Positions 7,755 to 16,167 of a stretch of DNA of 46,135 bases are shown in pieces; the stretch's first letter is position 1, and the number at the start of each line of letters is the position of its first letter. The DNA is from Paracoccaceae bacterium (GTDB taxonomy: Bacteria; Pseudomonadota; Alphaproteobacteria; Rhodobacterales; Rhodobacteraceae): the NCBI GenBank assembly GCA_033344815.1, contig JAWPMR010000001.1, positions 1 through 46,135 of the forward strand, given 5' to 3'. The notes beneath the pieces are model-generated. The model did not search any database, was not told the origin of the DNA, and saw nothing but the letters and a program-made list of their open reading frames with translations. Both the position numbers and the translations under genes were made by a program.

Positions 7755-8532
7755 CGCACGTAGCATCGAAGCAATAGCGCGCGCCTTGGGTGCTACGGAG
7801 TTTGGTTTAACCAACTCTGAGATAGATAACGTATGCTTGGCATGTCGATTCCCGATAGAAGAGGCTGGGACAAAGTGGAAGCGCGTCTACAATATTTTGG
7901 TGAATGATCAGAACAAGCGGGGCGATCGACGCGGGATCCTCGAGTTCATCCGTGTAGCTATGAGACCCGCCTTGTACGTACAAGCACCGGAAGCATTTGA
8001 AACACTTCGGCAAAACCTAAATCGCGCGCTCCTCTTTGAGGGGATGGAGCTTCAGAAGGATGGGAAGATCCGCAGAGTTGAACGAGCAAACACAATATCT
8101 GATGCTTTGAGGCGTGCCACCGAGCTGCGGGAAGAGCTCACCACTCGGGGTGTGCACCCGGATGTCCTAGACTACTGCAGGGAGGAACTGTTGGCCGACA
8201 ACTATTTCCACGCTGTCCTTGAGGCAACCAAGAGCTTGGCACAGAAAATGCGAGACCGATCAGGTTGTACAGAAGACGGCGCGGCACTGGTTGATCGAGT
8301 GTTGCTCGGAAAGAAGCCACTTCTTTCGATCAATGCACTCGCAGATGAGAGCCAATGGTCGGAACAGAAAGGTTTCGCCACCCTTTGCAAAGGAATATTC
8401 GGTATGTTTCGCAACCCAACAGCTCACGCTCCAAAAGTTTCTTGGCCGATGAGAAAAGAAGACGCCGTAGACATCATGTCGATCTTGTCACTTGCACATC
8501 GTAGGTTGGATCAAGCCCGTTTTGGTACATGA
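7729..8532 (+). CDS. TIGR02391 (Hypoth_Ymh) family protein, HEPN-like C-terminus
   Basis: A 267-residue protein. Residues 145-262 match the TIGR02391 pattern: an AVLEATKSLAQKMR helix, then SGCTEDGAALVDRV, PLLSIN, and a final block MFRNPTAHAP. That block contains R228-N-P-T-A-H233, the R-x4-H spacing of HEPN ribonucleases, so an RNase activity is plausible but unproven. The N-terminal part (1-110) resembles an AbiJ-type N-terminal helical domain only loosely, and I do not assign it. The gene overlaps the GHKL ATPase by 26 bases, a sign of coupled translation and joint function. It could be the toxic effector of the module, held in check by the ATPase. Confidence 0.82.
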   Translation: MTKQYPSFDARSIEAIARALGATEFGLTNSEIDNVCLACRFPIEEAGTKWKRVYNILVNDQNKRGDRRGILEFIRVAMRPALYVQAPEAFETLRQNLNRALLFEGMELQKDGKIRRVERANTISDALRRATELREELTTRGVHPDVLDYCREELLADNYFHAVLEATKSLAQKMRDRSGCTEDGAALVDRVLLGKKPLLSINALADESQWSEQKGFATLCKGIFGMFRNPTAHAPKVSWPMRKEDAVDIMSILSLAHRRLDQARFGT

Positions 8533-8651
8533 GCGCCCACGCAAAGAGGCGGAGCTAGGCCGCAAATCAATAGTGTTTCAAATGGCGGGCTTAAATCATA
8601 GGCTGTGCATATCAGTATTGTTTCTGTGAATTTCGAGAAGGAGCCAATCGT

Positions 8652-10499
8652 TTGTGGCCGGATAACGAAACCTCAATTGATTTTGTAAATTTCTCGGGCG
8701 TGGCAGAGACAGTCGCGGAAATTGTGGTTCAAGCTGACGGCCGACCTATTTCGATCGGTGTTTCTGGAGCCTGGGGTATAGGCAAGTCTTCCATGATTAA
8801 GCTGACCCAGGCCGCTCTGCTTGAGCGATCTCAGGTGAGAGACGGTAGGGAGTTTGTCTTCGTAGAGTTCAACGCTTGGCTCTATCAAGGTTACGATGAT
8901 GCACGGGCCGCCCTTATGGACGTAATTGCATCTAAATTACAGGATGAAGCTGTTTCTCGTGAGACAGCAATAGACAAAGTTAAAGACCTCGCATCAAGGG
9001 TGAAATGGTTGCGGGCGGCAAAACTCATCGCAGGACCCACAGCGGCATTGGCACTTGGCATGCCACTACCTGGTTTGTTCGGAGGACTAACAGATTTAGG
9101 AAAAGCAGCCCTTGAGGGCAATGTGTCGGGTGAAGACATCGACGAAGCTCAAACCCTTGCTGGTCAGGCTTCGGGTGCTTTGTCCGGACTGATCGGTGAG
9201 AAATCGCAAACATCTCCTCCCCAAGAGATCCAGGCGTTACGCGACAGCTTTGAAGACACTCTAAAGGAGCTTGGGATCACTCTTGTTGTGTTGATCGATG
9301 ACTTGGACAGATGCCTACCTGAAACCACCATCTCGACTTTGGAGGCAATTAGGCTCTTTCTTTTCCTGCAGAACACAGCTTTCGTTGTCGCTGCCGACAA
9401 CGACATGATAAAACATGCAGTAAAGCGCCACTTTCAAGGGGTGTCCGACGATCAACTAGTCACGAGCTATTTTGACAAGTTAATCCAAGTCCCCATTCAA
9501 GTGCCTACTCTTGGAACGCAAGAAGTTCGCGCTTACATGATGCTGCTTTACATAGAGAACAGTCGGCTTCCATCCGAAGTGAAAGAGCGAATCCGATTAG
9601 GCGTATGCGAACAACTAAAGAAATCATGGCAAGGAAACCGAGTGGATCGCGCTTTTGTGGCGTCGCTTCATCCTGGTATGCCGCAAGACCTGCTTGCTAG
9701 ACTTGAAGCAGCTGACAGGTTGGCTCCTCTCATGGCAACGGCAAGCGGTATCCAAGGTAACCCTAGGCTCATCAAACGATTTCTGAACGCGCTTGCCATA
9801 AGGATGACGATTTCCAAGGCCCATGGTGTGGGGGTAGACGAAGCAGTCTTGGCGAAACTCCTGCTGTTCGAGCGTTTGGGCGATCCGAGTGCCTATGCGG
9901 ACCTGATTTCCAAAGCATCAGCGCACGATCAAGGTCATCCGGAATTTCTGGCAAAGTGGGAATTTGATGTGGGTGCGGGCAAGTCGATTGAACTTGAGAA
10001 ACCGTGGGATGCCCCATTCGTCGAAGAATGGCTTACTCTGCCGCCGCAAATTGGGAACGTTGATATCAGAGGTGCCCTTTACGTAAGTCGAGAACACACT
10101 CCGCTAATTCTCCCAGAAGATAGATTATCTTCCGAGGCAGCGGGATTGCTGGAGGCACTCCTGACTGAGCCCAAGATGGCGAGGTCGATTCTGAGTGAGA
10201 TAAAGAGCTTAGGTCGCTCCGAAACCTCGATTATCATGGATCGATTGCTTGATCGTGCACGACGTGAACAGAGCTGGGGAGTTCCAGACATTCTGGAGGC
10301 ATGTCTTGTGATCGCCGAAGCGGACCCTCTCCAAGGGCAGCGGTTAGCCACATTTCTTGCCGATCGTCCAGCTGCACAGATTGAACCTAACATCGTTCCG
10401 AAGATTGGCGATCAAGGCTGGGCGCCAACCGTTTTCAGTAGTTGGTCGAGCGCCGAAGTCTCTGGTCCGGTCAAGAAGGCTATAGAGGGTCAGAAATAG
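8652..10499 (+). CDS. qatA: QatA: KAP-family P-loop ATPase
   Basis: A 615-residue KAP NTPase, the first gene of the QatABCD anti-phage system. Walker A is GAWGIGKSS (39-47), followed by the KAP-typical FNAWLYQGYDD block. A hydrophobic insert (about 117-140, IAGPTAALALGMPLPGLFGG) lies between the Walker motifs, as in many KAP proteins, and may touch the membrane. Walker B is LVVLIDDLDRCLP (about 210-222). The start is a TTG at 8652 with AAGGAG nine bases upstream; the next in-frame start would remove conserved sequence. It is separated by about 120 bases from the preceding module, so it may have its own promoter. ATPase role is by family; the defence role is by the four-gene context. Confidence 0.92.
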   Translation: MWPDNETSIDFVNFSGVAETVAEIVVQADGRPISIGVSGAWGIGKSSMIKLTQAALLERSQVRDGREFVFVEFNAWLYQGYDDARAALMDVIASKLQDEAVSRETAIDKVKDLASRVKWLRAAKLIAGPTAALALGMPLPGLFGGLTDLGKAALEGNVSGEDIDEAQTLAGQASGALSGLIGEKSQTSPPQEIQALRDSFEDTLKELGITLVVLIDDLDRCLPETTISTLEAIRLFLFLQNTAFVVAADNDMIKHAVKRHFQGVSDDQLVTSYFDKLIQVPIQVPTLGTQEVRAYMMLLYIENSRLPSEVKERIRLGVCEQLKKSWQGNRVDRAFVASLHPGMPQDLLARLEAADRLAPLMATASGIQGNPRLIKRFLNALAIRMTISKAHGVGVDEAVLAKLLLFERLGDPSAYADLISKASAHDQGHPEFLAKWEFDVGAGKSIELEKPWDAPFVEEWLTLPPQIGNVDIRGALYVSREHTPLILPEDRLSSEAAGLLEALLTEPKMARSILSEIKSLGRSETSIIMDRLLDRARREQSWGVPDILEACLVIAEADPLQGQRLATFLADRPAAQIEPNIVPKIGDQGWAPTVFSSWSSAEVSGPVKKAIEGQK

Positions 10500-10501
10500 T
10501 A

Positions 10502-11374
10502 ATGGGTACATCTCAATCTAACCCTGGCCCGGGCGGCGGCGTTCCGATGGTGCCTCCTTGGGCTGATGATCCACCGTCTGAGAATGAACCGACACCAGAG
10601 CCAGACACCGAGGAATCTCCTCCAGCCGACGGCTCGGAAGATGAAAATGGCAACAAGCCGAACCAACCAGACCCGAGGTTGCCGCCAATAGAACCTGCCC
10701 CGGCAAGAAGATTTGCCGGAAGCAGCAGAAATCTGGGTGACTATGCGAGGTCAGGCGACAGATCCGCACTAGAGAGGGGCGTTGGCCAATATGTAAGCAA
10801 AGGATATGGCGGAGCAGGGACCGCTACACGTCGATTGGGCAGCACTGCATCAACTGCTGGAGCTCTAGGAAGCGCTCTATCGCAGTTGTCCGGAGACACG
10901 CCGCCGCAAGAAGGGAGCTCCCTTGATCCCACCTTGCTTGCGGGTAAATCCGCAGACGAAGTGATGGATGCAGTAGTTGAGGCTGCACGACCAGTGGACG
11001 GCACGCAAGACGCCGAAGCTTCGCGCGCTTCCATCAGAGATGCTATGGCGGAAATGCTCACCAATCATCCTGACGCAGACCTGTTTGAGCTGACTGACTC
11101 ACAGCGTGAAGAAATCATCGAAAACTACGCAGCTAACGATGTGTTTAGGCGCTTTGAGCTCGACATCGGAAAGACAATTCGTGACAAAGCGCCCTCTGTA
11201 GCAGCCGGATTGTCACGTCTTGGTCAAGCTCGAGAGTACATTAAACAAACCGTTGCGGCTGCTTTCCGTGGGTTGCGAGAGTCCAACAAATCCTTTTCGG
11301 AGAGATCGATAGCTTCCGTCGTCCGCACAGCAATTAGAGATGCGTTCCAGGTATTCGAGGAGTACGCTCAATGA
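10502..11374 (+). CDS. qatB: QatB
   Basis: A 290-residue protein of the QatB family, required for QatABCD defence but without known biochemical activity. The N-terminus (1-75) is Pro/Glu/Asp-rich and disordered, followed by a Gly/Ser-rich stretch (RNLGDYARSGDRSALERGVG) that is typical of QatB, then a helical C-terminal half. It begins two bases after qatA and overlaps qatC by four bases (ATGA). Identification rests on position between qatA and qatC and on the characteristic composition. Confidence 0.9.
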   Translation: MGTSQSNPGPGGGVPMVPPWADDPPSENEPTPEPDTEESPPADGSEDENGNKPNQPDPRLPPIEPAPARRFAGSSRNLGDYARSGDRSALERGVGQYVSKGYGGAGTATRRLGSTASTAGALGSALSQLSGDTPPQEGSSLDPTLLAGKSADEVMDAVVEAARPVDGTQDAEASRASIRDAMAEMLTNHPDADLFELTDSQREEIIENYAANDVFRRFELDIGKTIRDKAPSVAAGLSRLGQAREYIKQTVAAAFRGLRESNKSFSERSIASVVRTAIRDAFQVFEEYAQ

Positions 11375-12657
11375 AGTTAACCTGTGCTCCGACCGGATTC
11401 GATTTCAAAGAAGATGGCGGATTGAATTTTTGCCTCTATGGGCAACCTAAGTCGGCTACCAGCTCGAAGTCTGCTCGAGGTGGAGGAGGAGCTGCCGCGC
11501 TTAGAAAGATAAAGCAATCGGGCTTGGTCCCAAGTTCAAGAGCTTGGGATTTCCTTTCTATTGCATTGTCGATTATCGCCGCTGATACGGCTGGGCTTCG
11601 TAAAGAGAGTCCAGACGGCTGGACACGTACTTTTGAGGTTACAGTTGCAGTAATCGATCCCAAGTTTTGGAGTTCTCAAGCCACAGCACTTCAATCGGCG
11701 CTTCAGTTTTTGACAACGGACCGTTGGAGTTTGCGTTTTGTGCCAGGCGGGCTTCAACCAAAGCCACCGAAATACATCACTCGACCACCGCAAGACTGCG
11801 TCATGCTTCTGTCAGGCGGTTTGGATAGCTTGATAGGTGCCTTGGACTTATCCGCAAATGGCCGAATCCCACTGGCCGTTAGTCAAATCGTTCGCGGTGA
11901 TGGCGAAAAGCAGACCGTATTTGCGGCAGAAGTGGGCGATGGATCAAAACACCTTGCCATGAACCACAACGTTACAACGCCTGGCGAGAGCGAGGACTCC
12001 CAACGCGCGAGATCTCTAATCTTTTTGGCTTTTGGCGTGATTGCCGCAACTTCTTTGAAGAAATACCATGAAGGCGAGGAAGTTAGTCTCTATGTCTGTG
12101 AAAACGGCTTCATAGCAATCAATTCTCCACTTACAGGTGCTCGTATCGGTAGTTTGAGCACTCGGACAGCCCATCCAGAGTTTTTAAATCGGCTACAAGA
12201 TATTCTAAATGCGGCCAGTTTGAATGTTCAGATAACAAACCCTTATGGACTCATGACAAAAGGGGAGATGATGAGGCAATGTGCAGATCAAGACCGACTT
12301 CGGATTTATGCACCACAGTCAACAAGTTGTGGTCGATTTCAACGCTATAACTATAAACACTGCGGACGTTGCATTCCTTGCCAGATTCGGCGTGCTGCAT
12401 TCCTTTATTGGGGAGAAACCGACGATACTAACTATCTTTTCGCAAATCTGGGAAAGGTCGATGATGATCACGCGAGGTTCGACGACGTTCGCTCAGCTTC
12501 AACTGCTGTCGCGGTCAAGAATGCGGACGGGTTGGACTCTTGGATTGGTGCCTCTTTGAGTTATCCGATGATGGGTGAACGCGGACCGCTGAGAGACATG
12601 ATAGGCCGAGGACTAGATGAGCTGGGGGAGCTTCACAAAACCTTGGGCGTTAAGTGA
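11371..12657 (+). CDS. qatC: QatC: QueC-like PP-loop protein
   Basis: A 428-residue protein with the ATP-pyrophosphatase loop LLSGGLDSLIGALDL (starting near residue 146) and a C-terminal Cys cluster, SCGRF...HCGRCIPCQIR (about 318-340), which matches the zinc site of QueC (7-cyano-7-deazaguanine synthase). Unlike housekeeping QueC it carries a long N-terminal domain (1-140) and is much larger, as expected for QatC. By analogy it may modify a nucleobase, nucleotide or protein terminus with a deazaguanine-like chemistry; the actual substrate in defence is a matter for the literature and I do not assert it. Start overlaps qatB, stop overlaps qatD. Confidence 0.93.
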   Translation: MKLTCAPTGFDFKEDGGLNFCLYGQPKSATSSKSARGGGGAAALRKIKQSGLVPSSRAWDFLSIALSIIAADTAGLRKESPDGWTRTFEVTVAVIDPKFWSSQATALQSALQFLTTDRWSLRFVPGGLQPKPPKYITRPPQDCVMLLSGGLDSLIGALDLSANGRIPLAVSQIVRGDGEKQTVFAAEVGDGSKHLAMNHNVTTPGESEDSQRARSLIFLAFGVIAATSLKKYHEGEEVSLYVCENGFIAINSPLTGARIGSLSTRTAHPEFLNRLQDILNAASLNVQITNPYGLMTKGEMMRQCADQDRLRIYAPQSTSCGRFQRYNYKHCGRCIPCQIRRAAFLYWGETDDTNYLFANLGKVDDDHARFDDVRSASTAVAVKNADGLDSWIGASLSYPMMGERGPLRDMIGRGLDELGELHKTLGVK

Positions 12658-13394
12658 TAGATTTTCATTGTCATCTGGAACTCTATAGCGACCCACTTGC
12701 TGCAGCCAAGCGTTGCGCTGCAAAGCAAATGGACGTCCTATCAGTCGGTACAACTCCGTCAGCTTTCCTTGGAACCCGACGAATGGCGGAGGGTTACCCG
12801 ACCATTCGCACGGCACTAGGCTTTCATCCCCACCTTGCCGCGCAAAGAATGTCCGAACTCGAAACGTTCGACATGCTGCTATCCGAGACTGCTTATGTGG
12901 GGGAGGTTGGACTAGATGGCACACCAGAACACCGAAAAACTTGGGATGCACAAATAAGGGTGTTACGTCATATCCTCCGGAGTTGCGAAGCCGCTGGCGG
13001 CCGAGCTATTTCGATTCACAGTAGACGAGCTGCGTCTGACGTCCTTTCCCTACTTGAAGAAGAACTAAGCAGTGGCATACCAATATTTCATTGGTTTACG
13101 GGGTCTCGGCGAGAGCTCGAAAGGGCTGTGGAACTGGGCGCTTGGTTCAGTGTTGGCCCGTCGATGCTTCGCAGTAATCGAGGCCGGGATCTTGCTGCTA
13201 GAATGCCCAATGCACGCGTACTAACGGAGACAGACGGACCGTTTGCGATGTCTCGGGATCGTGCTTTGTTGCCGGGCGAAGTAGGAGATGCACTTTTCGG
13301 GTTATCTGAGATCTGGAAATGTGAAACCAAAGAGGCGCTCAGCATAGTCCGTTCAAATCTAGCGACCCTAGAGAGTTCGATCTCACAGCCATAG
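12654..13394 (+). CDS. qatD: QatD: TatD-like metal-dependent nuclease
   Basis: A 246-residue TIM-barrel hydrolase of the TatD family, last gene of the Qat operon. Metal-binding residues are all visible: DFHCHLE at the N-terminus, GFHPH, the bridging Glu in YVGEVGLD, His in AISIHSRR and HWFTG, and Asp in LTETDGPF. The GTG start at 12654 overlaps the qatC stop as GTGA, giving tight coupling. Predicted to be a deoxyribonuclease; in the Qat system it is thought to be an effector. The housekeeping tatD is excluded by context and divergence. Confidence 0.93.
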   Translation: MIDFHCHLELYSDPLAAAKRCAAKQMDVLSVGTTPSAFLGTRRMAEGYPTIRTALGFHPHLAAQRMSELETFDMLLSETAYVGEVGLDGTPEHRKTWDAQIRVLRHILRSCEAAGGRAISIHSRRAASDVLSLLEEELSSGIPIFHWFTGSRRELERAVELGAWFSVGPSMLRSNRGRDLAARMPNARVLTETDGPFAMSRDRALLPGEVGDALFGLSEIWKCETKEALSIVRSNLATLESSISQP

Positions 13395-13461
13395 GTGTGC
13401 TTACTGCTTTGCAAATGGTTCGCAGAGAGAGCGTTAGCAACTCTCTCGGCTACCAAGAATG

Positions 13462-13755
13462 CTAAATTCGCGGTGGGAGATCCTTCAACCTAGATGGTAG
13501 CGTGCGAAGCGAAGGCGTTGCTTTCGATTTCTTGGGGCGTGTATCCCGCAAAACTTTCTGTCCTGAATCTGTGATGCAATAGCGCTCATGAACGCCATCA
13601 ACAAACTTCTCACTGACGAATGGCTCTATCCATCCATTCTCCAAAAGTGACCCAATCGTTTTTGCGCCAGCTCCACGGATCTGGGCTGCATACTCCCACT
13701 CTTGATGCGCAATACACTGGAGAGCTTTCCTTTGTCGTGTGGTGGGCGTCAGCAT
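13462..13755 (-). CDS. Small winged-helix-like protein
   Basis: A 97-residue protein of unknown function, convergent with qatD. The pattern TTRQRKALQCIAHQEWEYAA, then IRGAGAKTIGSLLENGWIEP and HERYCITDSGQKVLRD, is that of a winged helix: three helices, then a beta hairpin ending in an xITxxGxxxL wing. The C-terminal 25 residues are basic. A strong ribosome site (GAAGGAGG) precedes the ATG at 13755. It may regulate element or cargo genes, or be a small accessory DNA-binding protein; no name can be given. Confidence 0.7.
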   Translation of the reverse strand: MLTPTTRQRKALQCIAHQEWEYAAQIRGAGAKTIGSLLENGWIEPFVSEKFVDGVHERYCITDSGQKVLRDTRPKKSKATPSLRTLPSRLKDLPPRI

Positions 13756-13954
13756 ACAGCCTCCTTCTGCGTTGCAAGATTTAGATCACTTCTGTCATGT
13801 TGTTGCAACATATGGTGGCCAGTGGCTGATTGCCCAAGGTTGAATTTCACAAGAGCGCACTCCCGATGCCTCAAACATGAATGTCCAGATTATGGACTGC
13901 ACTCGCAGCAATTGGATGCCAAGCTAAAGGCTGCTTTGGACAGCGCAGATCGAA

Positions 13955-14377
13955 CTACCCGTGAATTGCCCTGCACGCATCGGCAGCTTTTCGGAAAAAC
14001 TCTATCACATCAGCATATGCGATCCTCATCTTCCCCTCCCAATCGGATTCAAACTGAAGGCCTGCTTGCTTACTCTCTTCGCTGGTGTCGATAGTCTTTG
14101 AGTGGATGATCCGATGGACGAAGGTTATCCCTGTTTGCTGGTTGCCTGTCGCAATATCGAACAGCCCAGGCAGGGGCTGATCCAATTCGAAACCAACTTC
14201 TCGCAACAAAGTCGTGTAGTGCTCCCATAGCTTACGAACGATTACTGCGGAGTAGACTACCGAAATCTCAAGGCGAATGGGTGTGCCATCTTCCCAGTCT
14301 CGATGAAGCACCCGCATTTCAATTTCGTCAGCATGGATGCATAGCTGATCCGCATAGGGCATGGCTTCTATGTGCAT
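13955..14377 (-). CDS. Hypothetical protein
   Basis: A 140-residue soluble protein that I do not recognise. It has an alternating beta-rich N-terminal half (MRVLHRDWEDG, RLEISVVYSAVIV), a conserved-looking helix (RKLWEHYTTLLREVGFELD), and an acidic/helical C-terminus. GGAGAGCGA precedes the ATG at 14377, supporting this start. It lies between the winged-helix gene and the DUF736 module, on the same strand, about 200 bases from each. There is no metal-binding or nucleotide-binding motif. It could be accessory cargo. Confidence 0.6.
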   Translation of the reverse strand: MHIEAMPYADQLCIHADEIEMRVLHRDWEDGTPIRLEISVVYSAVIVRKLWEHYTTLLREVGFELDQPLPGLFDIATGNQQTGITFVHRIIHSKTIDTSEESKQAGLQFESDWEGKMRIAYADVIEFFRKAADACRAIHG

Positions 14378-14555
14378 TCGCTCTCCAGAAAAGCTAATTT
14401 TAAGCCCACCTTATGGCCCCGATGAGCAAATGTCGCCAAGGTCGGCTATGCGGGCTGCAAGTGCAGAAAACTGGCAGTTGACCGAGTGACCGCTCTGGGC
14501 CGGACCCGTTGCGGTCAAGTATAACCGCGTGTCGCTCGCGGTCAGCACAAGATGA

Positions 14556-14590
14556 GAAAAGGTCACCCCGCCCGGTGATCCCGGGCGGGG
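14556..14590 (-). terminator. Rho-independent terminator after the DUF736 gene
   Basis: On the minus strand a perfect 10-bp stem (CCCCGCCCGG / CCGGGCGGGG) with a 5-base loop lies just downstream of the DUF736 stop and is followed by a short T-rich run (CCTTTTC). It closes the transcript of DUF736 and separates the maintenance module from the cargo. Confidence 0.8.
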
Positions 14591-14600
14591 TCGTCTGCTG

Positions 14601-14939
14601 TCAGTCGCCGTTGCGGCGGGTGTTGGGGCGCGACCAGATGAGGCTGAAGGTCTCTTCGCCGCCTTCGATCACCGTGTCGTCGAAGAGGTTGGCGTAGATC
14701 GGCTGGGTGAAGCTCGGGTCGTCGAGCTTGAGGCTCAGGTAGTCGCGGCCCTCCGTCGAGCGCTTGGACCAGGCGGCCCCGATCTCGGCGCGGCCGACGA
14801 AGACGCGGTGGGAGGGGGCGTTGTCGTTCGGGGTGCTGTCCTCGGGGACGATGCGGACGGCTTTCGCCTGCACGCTCAGGGTGACGATTTCGCCGACGTA
14901 CTCGTTGCCGGTCTTCTTGAAGGTTCCGATGGTGGCCAT
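14601..14939 (-). CDS. DUF736 domain protein
   Basis: A 112-residue DUF736 protein, a small beta-rich family widespread in alphaproteobacterial plasmids and ICEs. The N-terminal MATIGTFKKTGNEYVGEI and the later RVFVGRAEIGAAWSKRS and YLSLKLDDPSF blocks are diagnostic. Function is not settled; some relatives are reported as transcriptional regulators of plasmid or ICE genes. A long G+C-rich leader precedes it (14,940 to about 15,190) and shares two blocks with the leader of the DUF2493 gene, so both may be under one post-transcriptional control. An AGGAGA ribosome site precedes the ATG. Confidence 0.93.
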   Translation of the reverse strand: MATIGTFKKTGNEYVGEIVTLSVQAKAVRIVPEDSTPNDNAPSHRVFVGRAEIGAAWSKRSTEGRDYLSLKLDDPSFTQPIYANLFDDTVIEGGEETFSLIWSRPNTRRNGD

Positions 14940-15597
14940 GTCATGTCTCCTTTTGGCTTTTCCGAGCCCGCGCCCTTCGCGGCCTCGATGGCGATCGTCA
15001 GGACAGGGGCGATCCGCCGACGCAGCCCCTGTGGCCCGCAGCGCCAGCGGAGGACGGCAAGGCCGGTCTTTCTTGTTCCGCGAGGAATGGCGAACCCGAT
15101 ACTGTTCGGGGCGCCAGGGGAAGAAAGTCCGGACCGGCCGTTGCGGCCAAGGCGGTCGAGGCGTTAGCCGATCCCGGTCAGATCAGCCGCTGAGAGGCCC
15201 GCAGGGGACGCGTGGCGTCATGCCATGGAAGAGGGGATGACAGGCTATCTTTGGACCGCGCAAGACCCCGGCAGCATGCGTCGTGCAAAGACAGGTTGCG
15301 GCGTACAGGCGGAAACAGTGCATGTCCCGGACGTTTCTCGCTACTTCGGGATTGCCCCCCTCTCGCCGTGTCTGTGTTTGTCTGCCGTGATGTTCGGTCT
15401 GCCGACGATCCAGGTGCATGCGCGACCGGGGCCATGCGCCATGACGTGGGTCTCAGTGATCTCGCTTTGCTCAGCCGGTCCTGCCTAGCCGCAACGCTGC
15501 GGTGACGGCGAGGATCGAGACCTGTTGCAGCAATCCGTTGCGGCGCACACTGACGACGTCGCGGACGGCACGTACCGGCGCAAGCTTTACAGGGCGT
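14940..15597. other. Long leader and intergenic region upstream of DUF736
   Basis: No gene can be supported in these 658 bases. Nearest DUF736 is a G+C-rich leader with the hairpin at 14968-14982 (CCGCG stem) and the block AGCGGAGGACGGC at 15046-15058, both shared with the DUF2493 leader at 17119-17133 and 17203-17215. The part from about 15,190 to 15,597 contains only short overlapping frames on both strands with no family signature or clear ribosome site. Confidence 0.5.
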
Positions 15598-16050
15598 TCA
15601 GTGTTCGTCGAAATACCTGTGCGGATGCGGGTCGGACATGGCGTTGACCTCGGACCAGCCCGACACCCGCGCCCAAGCGGTCCCGCCCACAACCAGCGCG
15701 CCCAGCCAAGACAGGAGGGTGATGGTCGCAGCGCCCGCGCTGCCGAATTCGGCAAGACCCTTTGCCGCATGAAACCCGGCAATCCCGGCGGGGATCGCGT
15801 AGATCAGGCCGATTGCAAGTTTGATGGGGATGGAGCGGATGCGGTCGAAGGCGAATTCCCCAAGAGCGGCGATGAAACCGCCGATGAACAGGCCCGCAAT
15901 GATCGACAGGAAGACGCCTTGGCCGGTCTCATACAGGTACATGCCGGATGTCAGCCCGATGGCGAAGGGCAGGGCGTATACAGCCAGATTGAACAGGATC
16001 CAGCAGAGGGCACCGAGGCCGAACAGCGTGAAGAGGGTGGATACAAGCAT
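15598..16050 (-). CDS. Small integral membrane protein
   Basis: A 150-residue protein with about four hydrophobic segments: residues 2-36 (LVSTLFTLFGLGALCWILFN onwards), 47-67, 77-95 and 107-127, and a short His/Asp-rich tail. I cannot assign a family; it is a recurrent type of ICE-borne inner-membrane protein, and a role in surface exclusion or stability is only speculation. The ATG at 16050 follows GGAG at good spacing; a longer frame to 16113 has no ribosome site. It lies downstream of the DUF2493 gene on the same strand, beyond a terminator hairpin. Confidence 0.75.
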   Translation of the reverse strand: MLVSTLFTLFGLGALCWILFNLAVYALPFAIGLTSGMYLYETGQGVFLSIIAGLFIGGFIAALGEFAFDRIRSIPIKLAIGLIYAIPAGIAGFHAAKGLAEFGSAGAATITLLSWLGALVVGGTAWARVSGWSEVNAMSDPHPHRYFDEH

Positions 16051-16118
16051 AAGGCACTCCTTTCGAGAACAAGGATCGCGCCGCCACCTCCTCCATTGGC
16101 ACGGGCAGATCATAGCAG

Positions 16119-16151
16119 AAAACAGCCCGCCCGGGAGGGCCCGGGGCGGGC
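16119..16151 (-). terminator. Terminator after the DUF2493 gene
   Basis: On the minus strand, GCCCGCCCCGGG and CCCGGGCGGGC form a very strong stem with one bulged C and a 4-base loop, followed by TGTTTTC. It sits 17 bases downstream of the DUF2493 stop. Confidence 0.7.
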
Positions 16152-16167
16152 ATCGGCGGAAATCCGG

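Noticed and set aside
11371..13394. Housekeeping queC and tatD
   Set aside because: The QueC-like protein has a long extra N-terminal domain, the genes overlap each other and qatB, and they follow a KAP ATPase: this is QatABCD.
15225..15488. 87-codon plus-strand frame in the DUF736 upstream region
   Set aside because: No family signature and overlapped by equally long frames on the other strand.
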